Origin: Aureispira sp964404215
GTDB taxonomy: Bacteria > Bacteroidota > Bacteroidia > Chitinophagales > Saprospiraceae
Reading direction: 5' to 3'
NCBI GenBank assembly: GCA_964404215.1
Contig: CAYOJF010000035.1
Coordinates: 1-46,107 of the forward strand
Length of the DNA stretch: 46,107 nucleotides
In this document: positions 15,275-22,905 of the stretch, piece after piece
Position numbering within the stretch: position 1 is the stretch's first letter
Layout: the number at the start of each line of letters is the position of its first letter
Notes under the pieces: model-generated
The model's database searches: none
Told to the model about the DNA's origin: nothing
Seen by the model: only the letters and a program-made list of their open reading frames with translations
Program-made: the position numbers and the translations under genes

Positions 15275-16111
15275 TTAAAAAAAGTAAATTAATACGGCTT
15301 GTAGTATCATAGTACCATCTACCAACCCTGTAAAGAAATAATCTTGTTTTTGTTTTGGCGAAAGTCCTATCAATCCTCCTGTGATAATCCCCGTCAATAC
15401 CAAGCCTCCCCAAATTGTACTGGAATACAAAAAGTAGGTCATTCCCAACCATAATAGTAATAAGACAAAGGCTACCTCCAATGTTTTGCTTACCCCTAAC
15501 ACTGCAGGTAGTGTCTGTACGCCATTCCTTCTATCAATTTCCCAGTCTCTCAAGTCGAATGGTAATGTAATGATAAAAATAAAAAGCATTCGTTCCACAA
15601 ACATTCCTACTATATTGGCATCTATAGGGATTTGATATTCCAATAATGGTAATAAAACCGTCACATAACTCCAGACAATGGCAATCAAGAAGATTTTGAT
15701 GAAGTTAATGTCTCTCAGCCGTTTTTTTTGTTCGCCCAAAAAAGGAATGACATATCCTAATGATAATAAGCCTGGTAATACCAATGCCACCTGTGTTATT
15801 GGTTGTAAGAAAAAAAAACAGACGCCTACGCCTATTGTTGCCAAAAACGTATAAAATTGAATATGACGCTGATAATGGGCAATAATTTGAAAACGATCAA
15901 CTTTCAATGATTTATCTACTTTGTCTAAACTAACTAGACGGTGTATAGCATATATTACCCAAGTTGAAAAAAAAACAAGTCCTGCCAGTGCAGGACTTGT
16001 TTTATAATCTATCCCTAGTATCCAATAGGTCTGAAAAGTCATTGCTACCGCACAAATGGCAATAAAAATATTGCTATACAATATGAAATTGACAAATCGA
16101 ACTATAATCAT
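15275..16111 (-). CDS. UbiA-like integral membrane prenyltransferase family protein
   Basis: A 278-residue membrane protein with about eight hydrophobic helices, laid out like UbiA-superfamily prenyltransferases (which move isoprenyl chains onto quinone, heme or sugar acceptors). The second Asp-rich motif is recognisable as DLRDWEIDRRNGVQTLPAVLG (about residues 184-204). The first Asp-rich loop, normally ND-x-x-D-x-x-x-D, is replaced by YAIHRLVSLDKVDKS, so a catalytic role is doubtful or the subfamily uses other residues. It lies between an M42 peptidase gene (24 bases) and a TPR gene (11 bases), all on the minus strand and probably co-transcribed. Confidence 0.75.
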   Translation of the reverse strand: MIIVRFVNFILYSNIFIAICAVAMTFQTYWILGIDYKTSPALAGLVFFSTWVIYAIHRLVSLDKVDKSLKVDRFQIIAHYQRHIQFYTFLATIGVGVCFFFLQPITQVALVLPGLLSLGYVIPFLGEQKKRLRDINFIKIFLIAIVWSYVTVLLPLLEYQIPIDANIVGMFVERMLFIFIITLPFDLRDWEIDRRNGVQTLPAVLGVSKTLEVAFVLLLLWLGMTYFLYSSTIWGGLVLTGIITGGLIGLSPKQKQDYFFTGLVDGTMILQAVLIYFF

Positions 16112-16134
16112 TAGGTGTTATTCCTTGAAGTGAT

Positions 16135-17217
16135 TTAAGTAAAATATCTAAAATCGTGGTTATTTTCAATCTGTTGCAAAGATTCATAAATTAGCTTAAT
16201 TACATTTTCTACATCGTCTTTGTGAGCCATTTCTACCGTAGTGTGCATATACTTAAGTGGCAAAGAAATCAATGCTGAAGGTACTCCTCCATTCGAATAA
16301 GCAAAAGCATCTGTGTCTGTACCTGTTACACGAGAAGAGGCACTCAGTTGATATGGAATCTCATTTTCCTGTGCTGCCTTACGGATCAACGCTAAAAGAT
16401 TGTTGTGTACCGCTGGACCAAAAGTCAAATCAGGACCTTTACCACCTCGAATTTCCCCATGCTTCTCTTCACTCACCAATGGTGTATTGGTATTGTGTGA
16501 CACATCGGTTACAATCGCTACATTTGGCTTGATCGTTTGTGTAATCATCTGTGCTCCACGCAATCCAACTTCTTCTTGTACAGCATTGACAATATACAAC
16601 CCAAATGGTAACTCTACTTTATTTTGATGAAGGAGTCTTGCTACCTCTGCTATACAAAAACCTCCAATTCTATTGTCTAAAGCACGACCAATATAGTAGC
16701 GGTCATTCAATACCTCAAAAGTATCGTCATAAGTAATCACACACCCAGGGTGAATCCCCATTTCTAATACCTCTTCTTTGCTATCTGCTCCTACATCAAT
16801 AAATATATTGGTTAATTTAGGATTCAAATCTGAATTATTCCCTCTACGAGTATGAATAGCAGGCCATCCAAATACTCCGCGTACGATCCCCTTTCCAGTA
16901 TGAATATTTACTCGTTTGGAAGGAGCAATAGTATGATCTGATCCACCATTACGAATCACCTTGATATAACCATCTTTAGTGATATAGTGTACAAACCAAG
17001 ATATTTCATCGGCATGTGCCTCGATTACTACTTTATATTCTGCTTCAGGGTTGATAACACCATAACAGGTTCCATAATTATCAACATGGTACTCGTCAAT
17101 GTATGGCTTGATATACTCTAGCCACATTTTTTGGCCAGGTGCCTCAAAGCCAGTTGGAGAAAAGTTATTCAAATAGCTCTCTAGAAATTTTTCTGATTGT
17201 TTGGTTATTATTGACAT
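16135..17217 (-). CDS. M42 family glutamyl/deblocking aminopeptidase-like metallopeptidase
   Basis: A 360-residue cytoplasmic enzyme of the M42 family, which form large tetrahedral assemblies and trim amino acids from short peptides (or, in some lines, act as cellulases). Metal and catalytic residues are visible: the His and Asp in EAHADEISWFV, the bridging Asp in GRALDNRIGG, the Glu pair in VQEEVGLRGA, the Asp in VTDVSHNT, and a late His in YMHTTVEMAHKDD. The length and spacing are standard. It is first of a likely three-gene transcript with the UbiA-like and TPR genes. The ATG at 17217 gives the expected N-terminus. Confidence 0.9.
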   Translation of the reverse strand: MSIITKQSEKFLESYLNNFSPTGFEAPGQKMWLEYIKPYIDEYHVDNYGTCYGVINPEAEYKVVIEAHADEISWFVHYITKDGYIKVIRNGGSDHTIAPSKRVNIHTGKGIVRGVFGWPAIHTRRGNNSDLNPKLTNIFIDVGADSKEEVLEMGIHPGCVITYDDTFEVLNDRYYIGRALDNRIGGFCIAEVARLLHQNKVELPFGLYIVNAVQEEVGLRGAQMITQTIKPNVAIVTDVSHNTNTPLVSEEKHGEIRGGKGPDLTFGPAVHNNLLALIRKAAQENEIPYQLSASSRVTGTDTDAFAYSNGGVPSALISLPLKYMHTTVEMAHKDDVENVIKLIYESLQQIENNHDFRYFT

Positions 17218-17460
17218 AAAATTAGGTACTGGTTATTTAGACAAAACTTTCAGTAGAACTATACGAATAAACCTATCTGATTTTAATGCCTATTTAAAAA
17301 TCTTGTTTAATTAAGTAATAACATCTAATATACAATTCTTTTTGAATTGCCAAGTTCTACAACAAAAAATATATTGGATGTTTGATGTAGCAACAAAGAA
17401 TTTTAAGTTAATTCGTCTTAGTTGTACAAAACTATCTTAGCAATGTTCATTTTTTTATTG

Positions 17461-17468
17461 TATTTTTG
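17461..17468 (+). promoter_or_regulatory. Candidate -7 element for the secreted phosphatase gene
   Basis: TATTTTTG fits TAnnTTTG and lies about 40 bases before the ATG at 17509, so transcription would begin close to the start codon. No convincing -33 box was found. Confidence 0.4.
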
Positions 17469-17508
17469 CATCCACAATCCTTTACATTTTATTTACAATA
17501 ACTTAACA

Positions 17509-19599
17509 ATGAACTTTAAGTTTCTCTCTTGCTTCCTTTTGGTCATGCTGTCCGAAATGGCTACGGCCCAAGTTGTCAATCGCTATCCAGTGGTACAGCG
17601 TCCTAATCAAACTTCTGCTACCATTGCTTGGCGTAGAGGTAATGCTTCTACAGGAAAACTATACTTGGGTACAGCTCCTGGAGTGTGGTTTGATTCGGTA
17701 TCTACTGTTGGTGCTACCAAAAAACATCATTTTGATTTAGCAGGGCTTCAGCCTAATGTCAAATATTACTACCAAGTAAAATCGACTGCTATTAACGATA
17801 CTTTTGTATCTGCTGTAGAGCATTTTTATACTTCCCCACTAGACAGAGCAGACCAAATTAGTTTTTTAGCCTATGGGGACTGTGGTTACAACAATACAAC
17901 ACAACATACCGTAAAGGCATTGATGGAGACAGAAATTGTTGATTTTGCTATTGTAACAGGTGATATTGACCAAGGCAATGGGGATGACTATGATAATGTT
18001 TTCTTTGGTGTATACAAAGATATGCTCAAACAAGACTGCCACTTTACTTGTATTGGCAATCATGATACGTATGCAGACAATGCAGCTACTTACTTAGATG
18101 ATTTCTACTTATTCAGCAACAACCCTGCAGGGACAGAACGTTATTATTCTTTTGAATGGGGTGACTCCAAATTCATCTGTTTAGATGCCAACCTTCCATA
18201 TACTACGGGTACCGCTCAGCATGATTGGATGCTTGATGAACTAAAGTGTAATGATAAAAAATGGCTCATAGTCTATTTCCACCAACCGCCCTGGACCAAT
18301 GCGTGGTCAGTAGATTATTATGTCCCCTTCACGCCTTATTTTAGATACCAAGGTGACGTTGATATGCGTACCGACTTAGTCCCTAATTTTGAGCTATATG
18401 GGGTTGATTTTGTTGTTAATGGTCATTCTCATTGTTACCAAAGAGGGGAAATGAATGGAGTGCAATACCTCATTACAGGTGGTGCTGGTTCGAGTAGTAT
18501 TGATAACAATACCAATAGCAATGCTCCTAATATTAGTGTTGAGATTTACGAAAACCACTATGTCCGATTTGATATCAAAGGAGATACGGCTAAATATGTA
18601 ATGATTAATGATAATAATATACGTAGAGATTCTGTTGAAGTCATCAAAACCTATATTCCTTATCAAAACACGGCTAATGTTAGTGCTATTACTTGTAATA
18701 ATGCTAATGATGGAAGTATTGCCTTGACAACAGTAGGTCCTAACACTCCATATACTTATTTTTGGTCTAATGGAGCAACTACCAGCACGATCAACAATCT
18801 AGATACAGGTACTTATATCGTAGAGGTAATTAGTGCCGTTGGGTGTTCCAAGCTAGACACGTTCACGCTTTCTAATCCTCCTATCCCTGTCACTCAAATT
18901 GATACGCCAAATGGAACTAACTTCTGTAGCAATCAATCAATTAACTTAAGTGCCGCAGGCAATCATGCTTCTTATTTATGGTCAACAGGTGAAACTTCTG
19001 CTTCTATTGCAGTCAACCAAGCCACTCAATACAGCGTAACCGCTTATGATGCTCAAGGATGTCCCTCCTCTCCTGCACTAGTCAATACTACCGTTATCAA
19101 TGCTGCAATGGCTAGTTTTCAAGATAGTATCAATGGATTTAATGTACGCTTCGATAATCAAAGTTCTGGGACATTGGTTGGTTGGGATTTTGGAGATGGC
19201 AGTACTGCTACTACAACCAACCCAACACACACCTACACAACCGCTGGTATCTATACAGTGCAGTTAGTTGTCCAAAACAGTTGTGGAAACGATACCACCT
19301 CTAGTTTAATCACGGTACCTAATAGTACTAGTATTAGTCAGCTAGAAGCTTATCAAACCTTACAACCTTCCTTACAGCCCAATCCAATTAAGGATGTTGC
19401 CTTATTAAGCTTCAATAATGATGCAGGCGAACCATTTGATGTTATTATTACAGATGTACAGGGTAAAGAAATACGTCAGTACTTATCTATACAAACCAAC
19501 ACTTTGTCCATAGAAAAAGCTGCCCTTCCTGCAGGCACCTACTTCTACACCTTACAGAATGAAAAAATAAGTTATTCAGGGAAAATTATTATTCAGTAA
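17509..19599 (+). CDS. Secreted purple-acid-phosphatase-like metallophosphoesterase, T9SS substrate
   Basis: A 696-residue secreted protein starting at the ATG at 17509, where MNFKFLSCFLLVMLSEMATAQ is a clean signal peptide; a TTG further upstream is less plausible. After it come a fibronectin-like N-terminal domain with GLQPNVKYYYQVKS, then a metallophosphoesterase domain with the ordered motifs GDCGYNN, TGDIDQGNG, GNHDTY, FHQPPW and NGHSHCYQR, which bind a two-metal centre. A SprB-like repeat (CNNANDGSIALTTVGP...WSNGATTSTINNL), an Ig-like segment and a PKD domain (VGWDFGDGSTATTTNPTHTY) follow. The last 80 residues (LQPNPIKDVALLSF, then LPAGTYFYTL) match a type A type IX secretion signal. 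It likely cleaves phosphoesters at the cell surface or outside. Confidence 0.88.
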   Translation: MNFKFLSCFLLVMLSEMATAQVVNRYPVVQRPNQTSATIAWRRGNASTGKLYLGTAPGVWFDSVSTVGATKKHHFDLAGLQPNVKYYYQVKSTAINDTFVSAVEHFYTSPLDRADQISFLAYGDCGYNNTTQHTVKALMETEIVDFAIVTGDIDQGNGDDYDNVFFGVYKDMLKQDCHFTCIGNHDTYADNAATYLDDFYLFSNNPAGTERYYSFEWGDSKFICLDANLPYTTGTAQHDWMLDELKCNDKKWLIVYFHQPPWTNAWSVDYYVPFTPYFRYQGDVDMRTDLVPNFELYGVDFVVNGHSHCYQRGEMNGVQYLITGGAGSSSIDNNTNSNAPNISVEIYENHYVRFDIKGDTAKYVMINDNNIRRDSVEVIKTYIPYQNTANVSAITCNNANDGSIALTTVGPNTPYTYFWSNGATTSTINNLDTGTYIVEVISAVGCSKLDTFTLSNPPIPVTQIDTPNGTNFCSNQSINLSAAGNHASYLWSTGETSASIAVNQATQYSVTAYDAQGCPSSPALVNTTVINAAMASFQDSINGFNVRFDNQSSGTLVGWDFGDGSTATTTNPTHTYTTAGIYTVQLVVQNSCGNDTTSSLITVPNSTSISQLEAYQTLQPSLQPNPIKDVALLSFNNDAGEPFDVIITDVQGKEIRQYLSIQTNTLSIEKAALPAGTYFYTLQNEKISYSGKIIIQ

Positions 19600-19666
19600 C
19601 AACCACCTTATTTTCAATAACTTAAATATTAAAAATAAAAAAAGATTACCTTTTTGTTGTAAAATA

Positions 19667-19697
19667 TTTGGAAAATAAAAAATCTGCCGTATATTTG
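19667..19697 (+). promoter_or_regulatory. Promoter of tRNA-Ser
   Basis: A -33 TTTG (19667-19670), a 19-base spacer and a -7 TATATTTG (19690-19697), the canonical Bacteroidota housekeeping arrangement. It ends 33 bases before the tRNA. Confidence 0.65.
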
Positions 19698-19730
19698 CAT
19701 TGCTTTAAACAACAAGCACAATCGTAATCA

Positions 19731-19821
19731 GGAGATTTGGCAGAGCGGTTGAATGCACTAGTCTTGAAAACTAGCGTGGGTTAATAGCCTACCGGGGGTT
19801 CGAATCCCTCAATCTCCGCCA
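19731..19821 (+). tRNA. tRNA-Ser(UGA)
   Basis: The acceptor arms GGAGATT and AATCTCC pair, followed by a discriminator G and an encoded CCA (19819-19821). The anticodon arm CTAGT-CTTGAAA-ACTAG shows anticodon TGA at 19765-19767, reading UCA-type serine codons. The long variable arm (GTGGGTTAATAGCCTAC) identifies a class II serine tRNA, and the T loop GGTTCGAATCC is intact. Confidence 0.96.
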
Positions 19822-19823
19822 AT

Positions 19824-19860
19824 AAAAGCGAAAAATACTGCAAAGTGTTTTTCGCTTTTT
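19824..19860. terminator. Terminator of tRNA-Ser
   Basis: AAAAGCGAAAAA pairs with TTTTTCGCTTTT starting three bases after the CCA end and closing in a T run. Confidence 0.75.
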
Positions 19861-19882
19861 ACAATGCACAAAAATGTTTTAT

Positions 19883-19918
19883 AAAATGCAAATTGTCTCC
19901 ATTGACTCTTTGCATTTT
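19883..19918. terminator. Hairpin between tRNA-Ser and the Nudix gene
   Basis: AAAATGCAAA pairs with TTTGCATTTT. T and A tracts on both sides make it usable as terminator for the minus-strand Nudix gene ending at 19962, or as a second one for the tRNA. Confidence 0.6.
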
Positions 19919-19939
19919 TTATTTAACCCCATCTGGATC

Positions 19940-19985
19940 TCACACAATTAGGCGTTGTAAATTAAACCAACTGAGCTAAGATCCC
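19940..19985 (-). other. tRNA-like fragment overlapping the 3' end of the Nudix gene
   Basis: On the minus strand, GGGATCTTAGCTCAGTTGGT followed by TTA reads like the acceptor 5' arm plus D-arm of a tRNA. About 23 bases later AGATCC resembles the matching acceptor 3' arm. The anticodon and T arms are missing, so it is not a functional tRNA. It encodes the last seven residues and stop of the Nudix protein. Confidence 0.4.
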
Positions 19986-20345
19986 ATAATCTCCCTTACA
20001 TAGATCAACTCTAAGTGGTTCTCCAGCTACAATCCACTCCATTGCCTTATGTTCCAATAGGGTAATTTCTCCCGATTCGATTTCACACAAAAAAGGAATC
20101 AACTCAATCACATAATCCGCTTCTTCTCGGACAACCGTCTTCAATTGTTGCTGTACACTCACCGTAATATCCAACTCTTCCTTTAATTCTCGAACCACAC
20201 AGGCTGCTGCAGTTTCTTTCGGTTCTATTTTACCTCCTGGAAATTCCCATTGCAACCCATGCTGTGTATTCTCAGGACGTTGAACAATTAAATAGCGACC
20301 TTCTTGTCTCAACACACCACAACTGACACGAATTTGTCGTTTCAT
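19962..20345 (-). CDS. Nudix hydrolase, MutT/8-oxo-dGTP type
   Basis: A 127-residue Nudix pyrophosphohydrolase of the MutT kind, expected to sanitise oxidised nucleotides (8-oxo-dGTP) or related nucleoside diphosphate derivatives. The Nudix box reads GKIEPKETAAACVVRELKEE plus LDI (about residues 38-60), matching G-x5-E-x7-RE-U-x-EE, with Asp in place of the usual Gly near the end. The N-terminal VSCGVLRQEGRYLIVQRPE and the later LLEHKAMEWIVAGE are typical of MutT. It is monocistronic and divergent from truB. The final codons coincide with a tRNA-like sequence, so the natural C-terminus may have been replaced. Confidence 0.88.
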   Translation of the reverse strand: MKRQIRVSCGVLRQEGRYLIVQRPENTQHGLQWEFPGGKIEPKETAAACVVRELKEELDITVSVQQQLKTVVREEADYVIELIPFLCEIESGEITLLEHKAMEWIVAGEPLRVDLCKGDYGILAQLV

Positions 20346-20393
20346 AGACTTTTAATTTTGAGCTTCTATTGATAAGATTTGACATAAATTACA

Positions 20394-20401
20394 TACTTTT
20401 G
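20394..20401 (+). promoter_or_regulatory. Candidate -7 element for truB
   Basis: TACTTTTG fits TAnnTTTG and lies about 55 bases before the truB ATG. A TTG 22 bases upstream could be the -33 box. Confidence 0.4.
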
Positions 20402-20455
20402 AGCACAATAACAACCAAATCAACTGATACAATCGTACAATATACGCTAAAATAG

Positions 20456-21196
20456 ATGGGACAAGATAATAAATATGATTTCCAAGCTGGCACTACCTTG
20501 CTGGTAGACAAACCTTTAGAATGGACCTCCTTCGATGTCGTCAACAAAATCCGTTTTGCTCTACGTAAATCATTAGAAGTAAAAAAAATAAAAGTAGGGC
20601 ATGCTGGTACGTTAGACCCTCTAGCAACTGGACTATTAATTATTTGTACTGGAAAATCAACTAAGAAAATTGATTCTTACCAAGCTCAATACAAAGTGTA
20701 TGAAGGTACGTTTCGTTTAGGAGCTACTACTCCTTCTTTTGATGCCGAAACAGAGACCGATCAAACCTTCTCTTTAGAGAACCTATCTCCGGCTTTAATA
20801 AATGCTACTGTAGAAAAATTTGTAGGTGATATCGAACAAACCCCTCCTATCTATTCTGCCATAAAAGTGGATGGTCAGCCACTCTACAAGAAAGCTCGTC
20901 AAGGAAAAGCAGCAGAGGTTAAAATCAAAAAAAGGAATGTTCATATCTATTCCTTCGAAGTAGATACCTCCAATTTCCCAGACATTGATTTTCGTGTTAA
21001 ATGTAGTAAAGGAACCTATATCCGATCTCTAGCACACGAGTTTGGTCAAGCATTAAATAATGGTGCCTATCTCACCCGTCTAGTGCGTACGCACATTGGA
21101 GAACATGCCCTAGCTAATGCATGGAACCTTCCAGAACTGATTAGCCATATACAAGAAAACTATACCGCTGCGGACAATAGCAAAGCAAGCCAATAG
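20456..21196 (+). CDS. truB: tRNA pseudouridine(55) synthase TruB
   Basis: A 246-residue pseudouridine synthase that converts U55 in the T loop of nearly all tRNAs to pseudouridine and aids tRNA folding. The signature LLVDKPLEWTSFDVVNKIR is followed by GHAGTLDPLATGLLIICTG, in which the Asp of TLDP is the catalytic nucleophile. Later family blocks include YEGTFRLGATT, QTPPIYSAIKVDGQPLYKKAR and KCSKGTYIRSLAHEFG. The length suits the short TruB type without an extended PUA domain. The ATG at 20456 is the only start with the N-terminal GTTLLVDKP element. It is monocistronic and ends before a strong hairpin. Confidence 0.96.
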   Translation: MGQDNKYDFQAGTTLLVDKPLEWTSFDVVNKIRFALRKSLEVKKIKVGHAGTLDPLATGLLIICTGKSTKKIDSYQAQYKVYEGTFRLGATTPSFDAETETDQTFSLENLSPALINATVEKFVGDIEQTPPIYSAIKVDGQPLYKKARQGKAAEVKIKKRNVHIYSFEVDTSNFPDIDFRVKCSKGTYIRSLAHEFGQALNNGAYLTRLVRTHIGEHALANAWNLPELISHIQENYTAADNSKASQ

Positions 21197-21294
21197 ATAT
21201 TTTTTTTCCAACTGTAAGAGTTAGTTAATTTTCAATGGCTGAATTTTCAATGCTTAATGTCCATACTATTTTCCATTAAACATTTAACACTAAG

Positions 21295-21342
21295 TACAGG
21301 ACAAAAGACTTCACCCTAGTGATTTTTAAGTTTTGTCCTGTA
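21295..21342. terminator. Bidirectional terminator between truB and the arginase-family gene
   Basis: TACAGGACAAAA pairs perfectly with TTTTGTCCTGTA across a 24-base loop. It serves convergent genes. Confidence 0.65.
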
Positions 21343-21381
21343 TTTAGCATTTAACATTAGAAAATTAAAAATTAACCAACA

Positions 21382-22410
21382 CTACCTCTTCTGCGACGCA
21401 TAGCAAGCATTTGCTAGCTTATACAATACTCTAGCCCCTACGTTACCATCCCATTCACTGGCAATACCCACTTCGCACAAATCAAAACCAATAATTTGTC
21501 GTCCACTTTTCACAATTTCATGTATCAGATAGAACGTTTCATTCACCTCAAAACCATCAGGCACAGGGGTTCCCGTGTGTGGACATAGCTTAGGATCTAG
21601 ACCATCAATATCAAAACTAATGTAAACTTTTTGAGGTAGCTTTTCGACAATTTCTTGACAAAATTGAGCAAAAGAATTTCCTTCTCCATAAAGCAATCGA
21701 CGAACATACGGCATTGGATACAGCTCTATGCGATCATTGCTAGCTTGTACATAATTCAACTCTTCTTCGCAGACATCTCGAATACCGACCTGAATCAACT
21801 TAGAAACAGATTTATTCTGCTCCATGACATTATAAAAAATAGACGCATGTGAGTATTCAAATCCCTCATAGGCCTTTCTCAAATCGCAATGAGCATCAAT
21901 CTGTAAGATACCAAAATCTTCATGCACCTCTCCTAATGCTTGGAGATAACCAAAGGGACAACTATGTTCCCCTCCTACAATACCGACCAGTTTATTTTTT
22001 TGCAATAGAATTTTAGTCTGCTCATAAACCAAAGAATTAATCTGATTAGAAGCGGTATTCACTGCATCTAGATAAGTAGTATTGATCGGTAAATCATGTT
22101 CTATATTATCAATATGCTTTGCTGCTAGTTCTCTAGCTTTGTCGCTCTGCTTCAATATATTTTCATCCAATGGCTCCATGTAGATACCAAACTTCCATGC
22201 ATCGGGATAATCCCAATCCACCAGATCCAACTGATAAGAAGCCTCCAGTATATTATTAGCTGCTCGTGCCGTACCTGCATGATAAGAAACCGTTGCCTCC
22301 CAAGGTACAGGCAGCAAAATAATATTAGCACTTTCTGCATCAAAAGGCAATCCTATAAAATTAGCATTGTGGACAGCATAGCCACTCGGGTCAAAGTCGT
22401 TTTCGTTCAT
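21382..22410 (-). CDS. Arginase/agmatinase/formimidoylglutamase family hydrolase
   Basis: A 342-residue ureohydrolase with a two-manganese centre that hydrolyses a guanidino-type substrate. The start is the ATG at 22410 (MNENDFDPSGYAVH); the frame open to 22443 adds only basic residues. Metal-binding blocks are GGEHSCPFG (His), IDAHCDLRKAYEG (Asp, His, Asp) and SFDIDGLDPKLCP (two Asp). A long N-terminal region with VPWEATVSYHAGTARAANNI is typical of agmatinase-like Bacteroidota proteins, so agmatinase (polyamine synthesis) is the favourite, but the substrate is not fixed by sequence. It is divergent from the small membrane protein gene at 22528. Confidence 0.88.
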   Translation of the reverse strand: MNENDFDPSGYAVHNANFIGLPFDAESANIILLPVPWEATVSYHAGTARAANNILEASYQLDLVDWDYPDAWKFGIYMEPLDENILKQSDKARELAAKHIDNIEHDLPINTTYLDAVNTASNQINSLVYEQTKILLQKNKLVGIVGGEHSCPFGYLQALGEVHEDFGILQIDAHCDLRKAYEGFEYSHASIFYNVMEQNKSVSKLIQVGIRDVCEEELNYVQASNDRIELYPMPYVRRLLYGEGNSFAQFCQEIVEKLPQKVYISFDIDGLDPKLCPHTGTPVPDGFEVNETFYLIHEIVKSGRQIIGFDLCEVGIASEWDGNVGARVLYKLANACYASQKR

Positions 22411-22527
22411 TTTTAATTTTAATTTTGCACCACGAAAATACATTTTTTAGATTTCAATGAGCAGTCTTTTCATTAAAGTTTTTCTATATTAGGGATTATT
22501 ACTGTAAGAATAACACGATCTCCTACC

Positions 22528-22896
22528 ATGCTCCCTAACAATGCTCAAAAACAATATCAACAACAAGCTATTGCTCTAAAAATACTTGCCATTTGTGGAT
22601 TCACGCTGGGTATCATAGGAGGAGGAGGAGCTATCTATGAAATTTTTAGATTCTTCAATCGTGCTCGACACATACCTCCAAGAGTTATTCCAGCTATGGG
22701 CCTCATATTACTTAATGCCCTTTTATTAATTTACCTCGCAACCAAGGCACTCAAAGCAGGACAGGCGATTCGCTACGAACAGCATAGCAATTTTCTTTCT
22801 ATTTGGTGGGAACACCAGCACCAATTATGGAAAGCAATCCTTTGGCTCATCGCTGGTCTAATACTTTTCTTCTTATTTATACTCCTAATCAACTAG
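22528..22896 (+). CDS. Small membrane protein with three hydrophobic helices
   Basis: A 122-residue protein that I do not recognise. Hydrophobic segments lie at about residues 16-36 (ILAICGFTLGIIGGGGAIYEI), 55-75 (VIPAMGLILLNALLLIYLATKAL) and 100-120 (AILWLIAGLILFFLFILLI), so it should be an inner-membrane protein. A GGGG turn in the first segment and a charged loop with HIPPR are the only notable details. It ends nine bases before the aldehyde dehydrogenase gene and is likely co-transcribed with it. No function is inferred. Confidence 0.7.
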   Translation: MLPNNAQKQYQQQAIALKILAICGFTLGIIGGGGAIYEIFRFFNRARHIPPRVIPAMGLILLNALLLIYLATKALKAGQAIRYEQHSNFLSIWWEHQHQLWKAILWLIAGLILFFLFILLIN

Positions 22897-22905
22897 CAAA
22901 ATACC

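Noticed and set aside
15264..15452. A 63-residue N-terminal extension of the TPR protein
   Set aside because: It overlaps the UbiA-like gene in another frame and reads as non-conserved sequence.
17422..17508. An alternative TTG start for the secreted phosphatase
   Set aside because: It would lie upstream of the candidate -7 element and put extra hydrophobic residues before a clean signal peptide.
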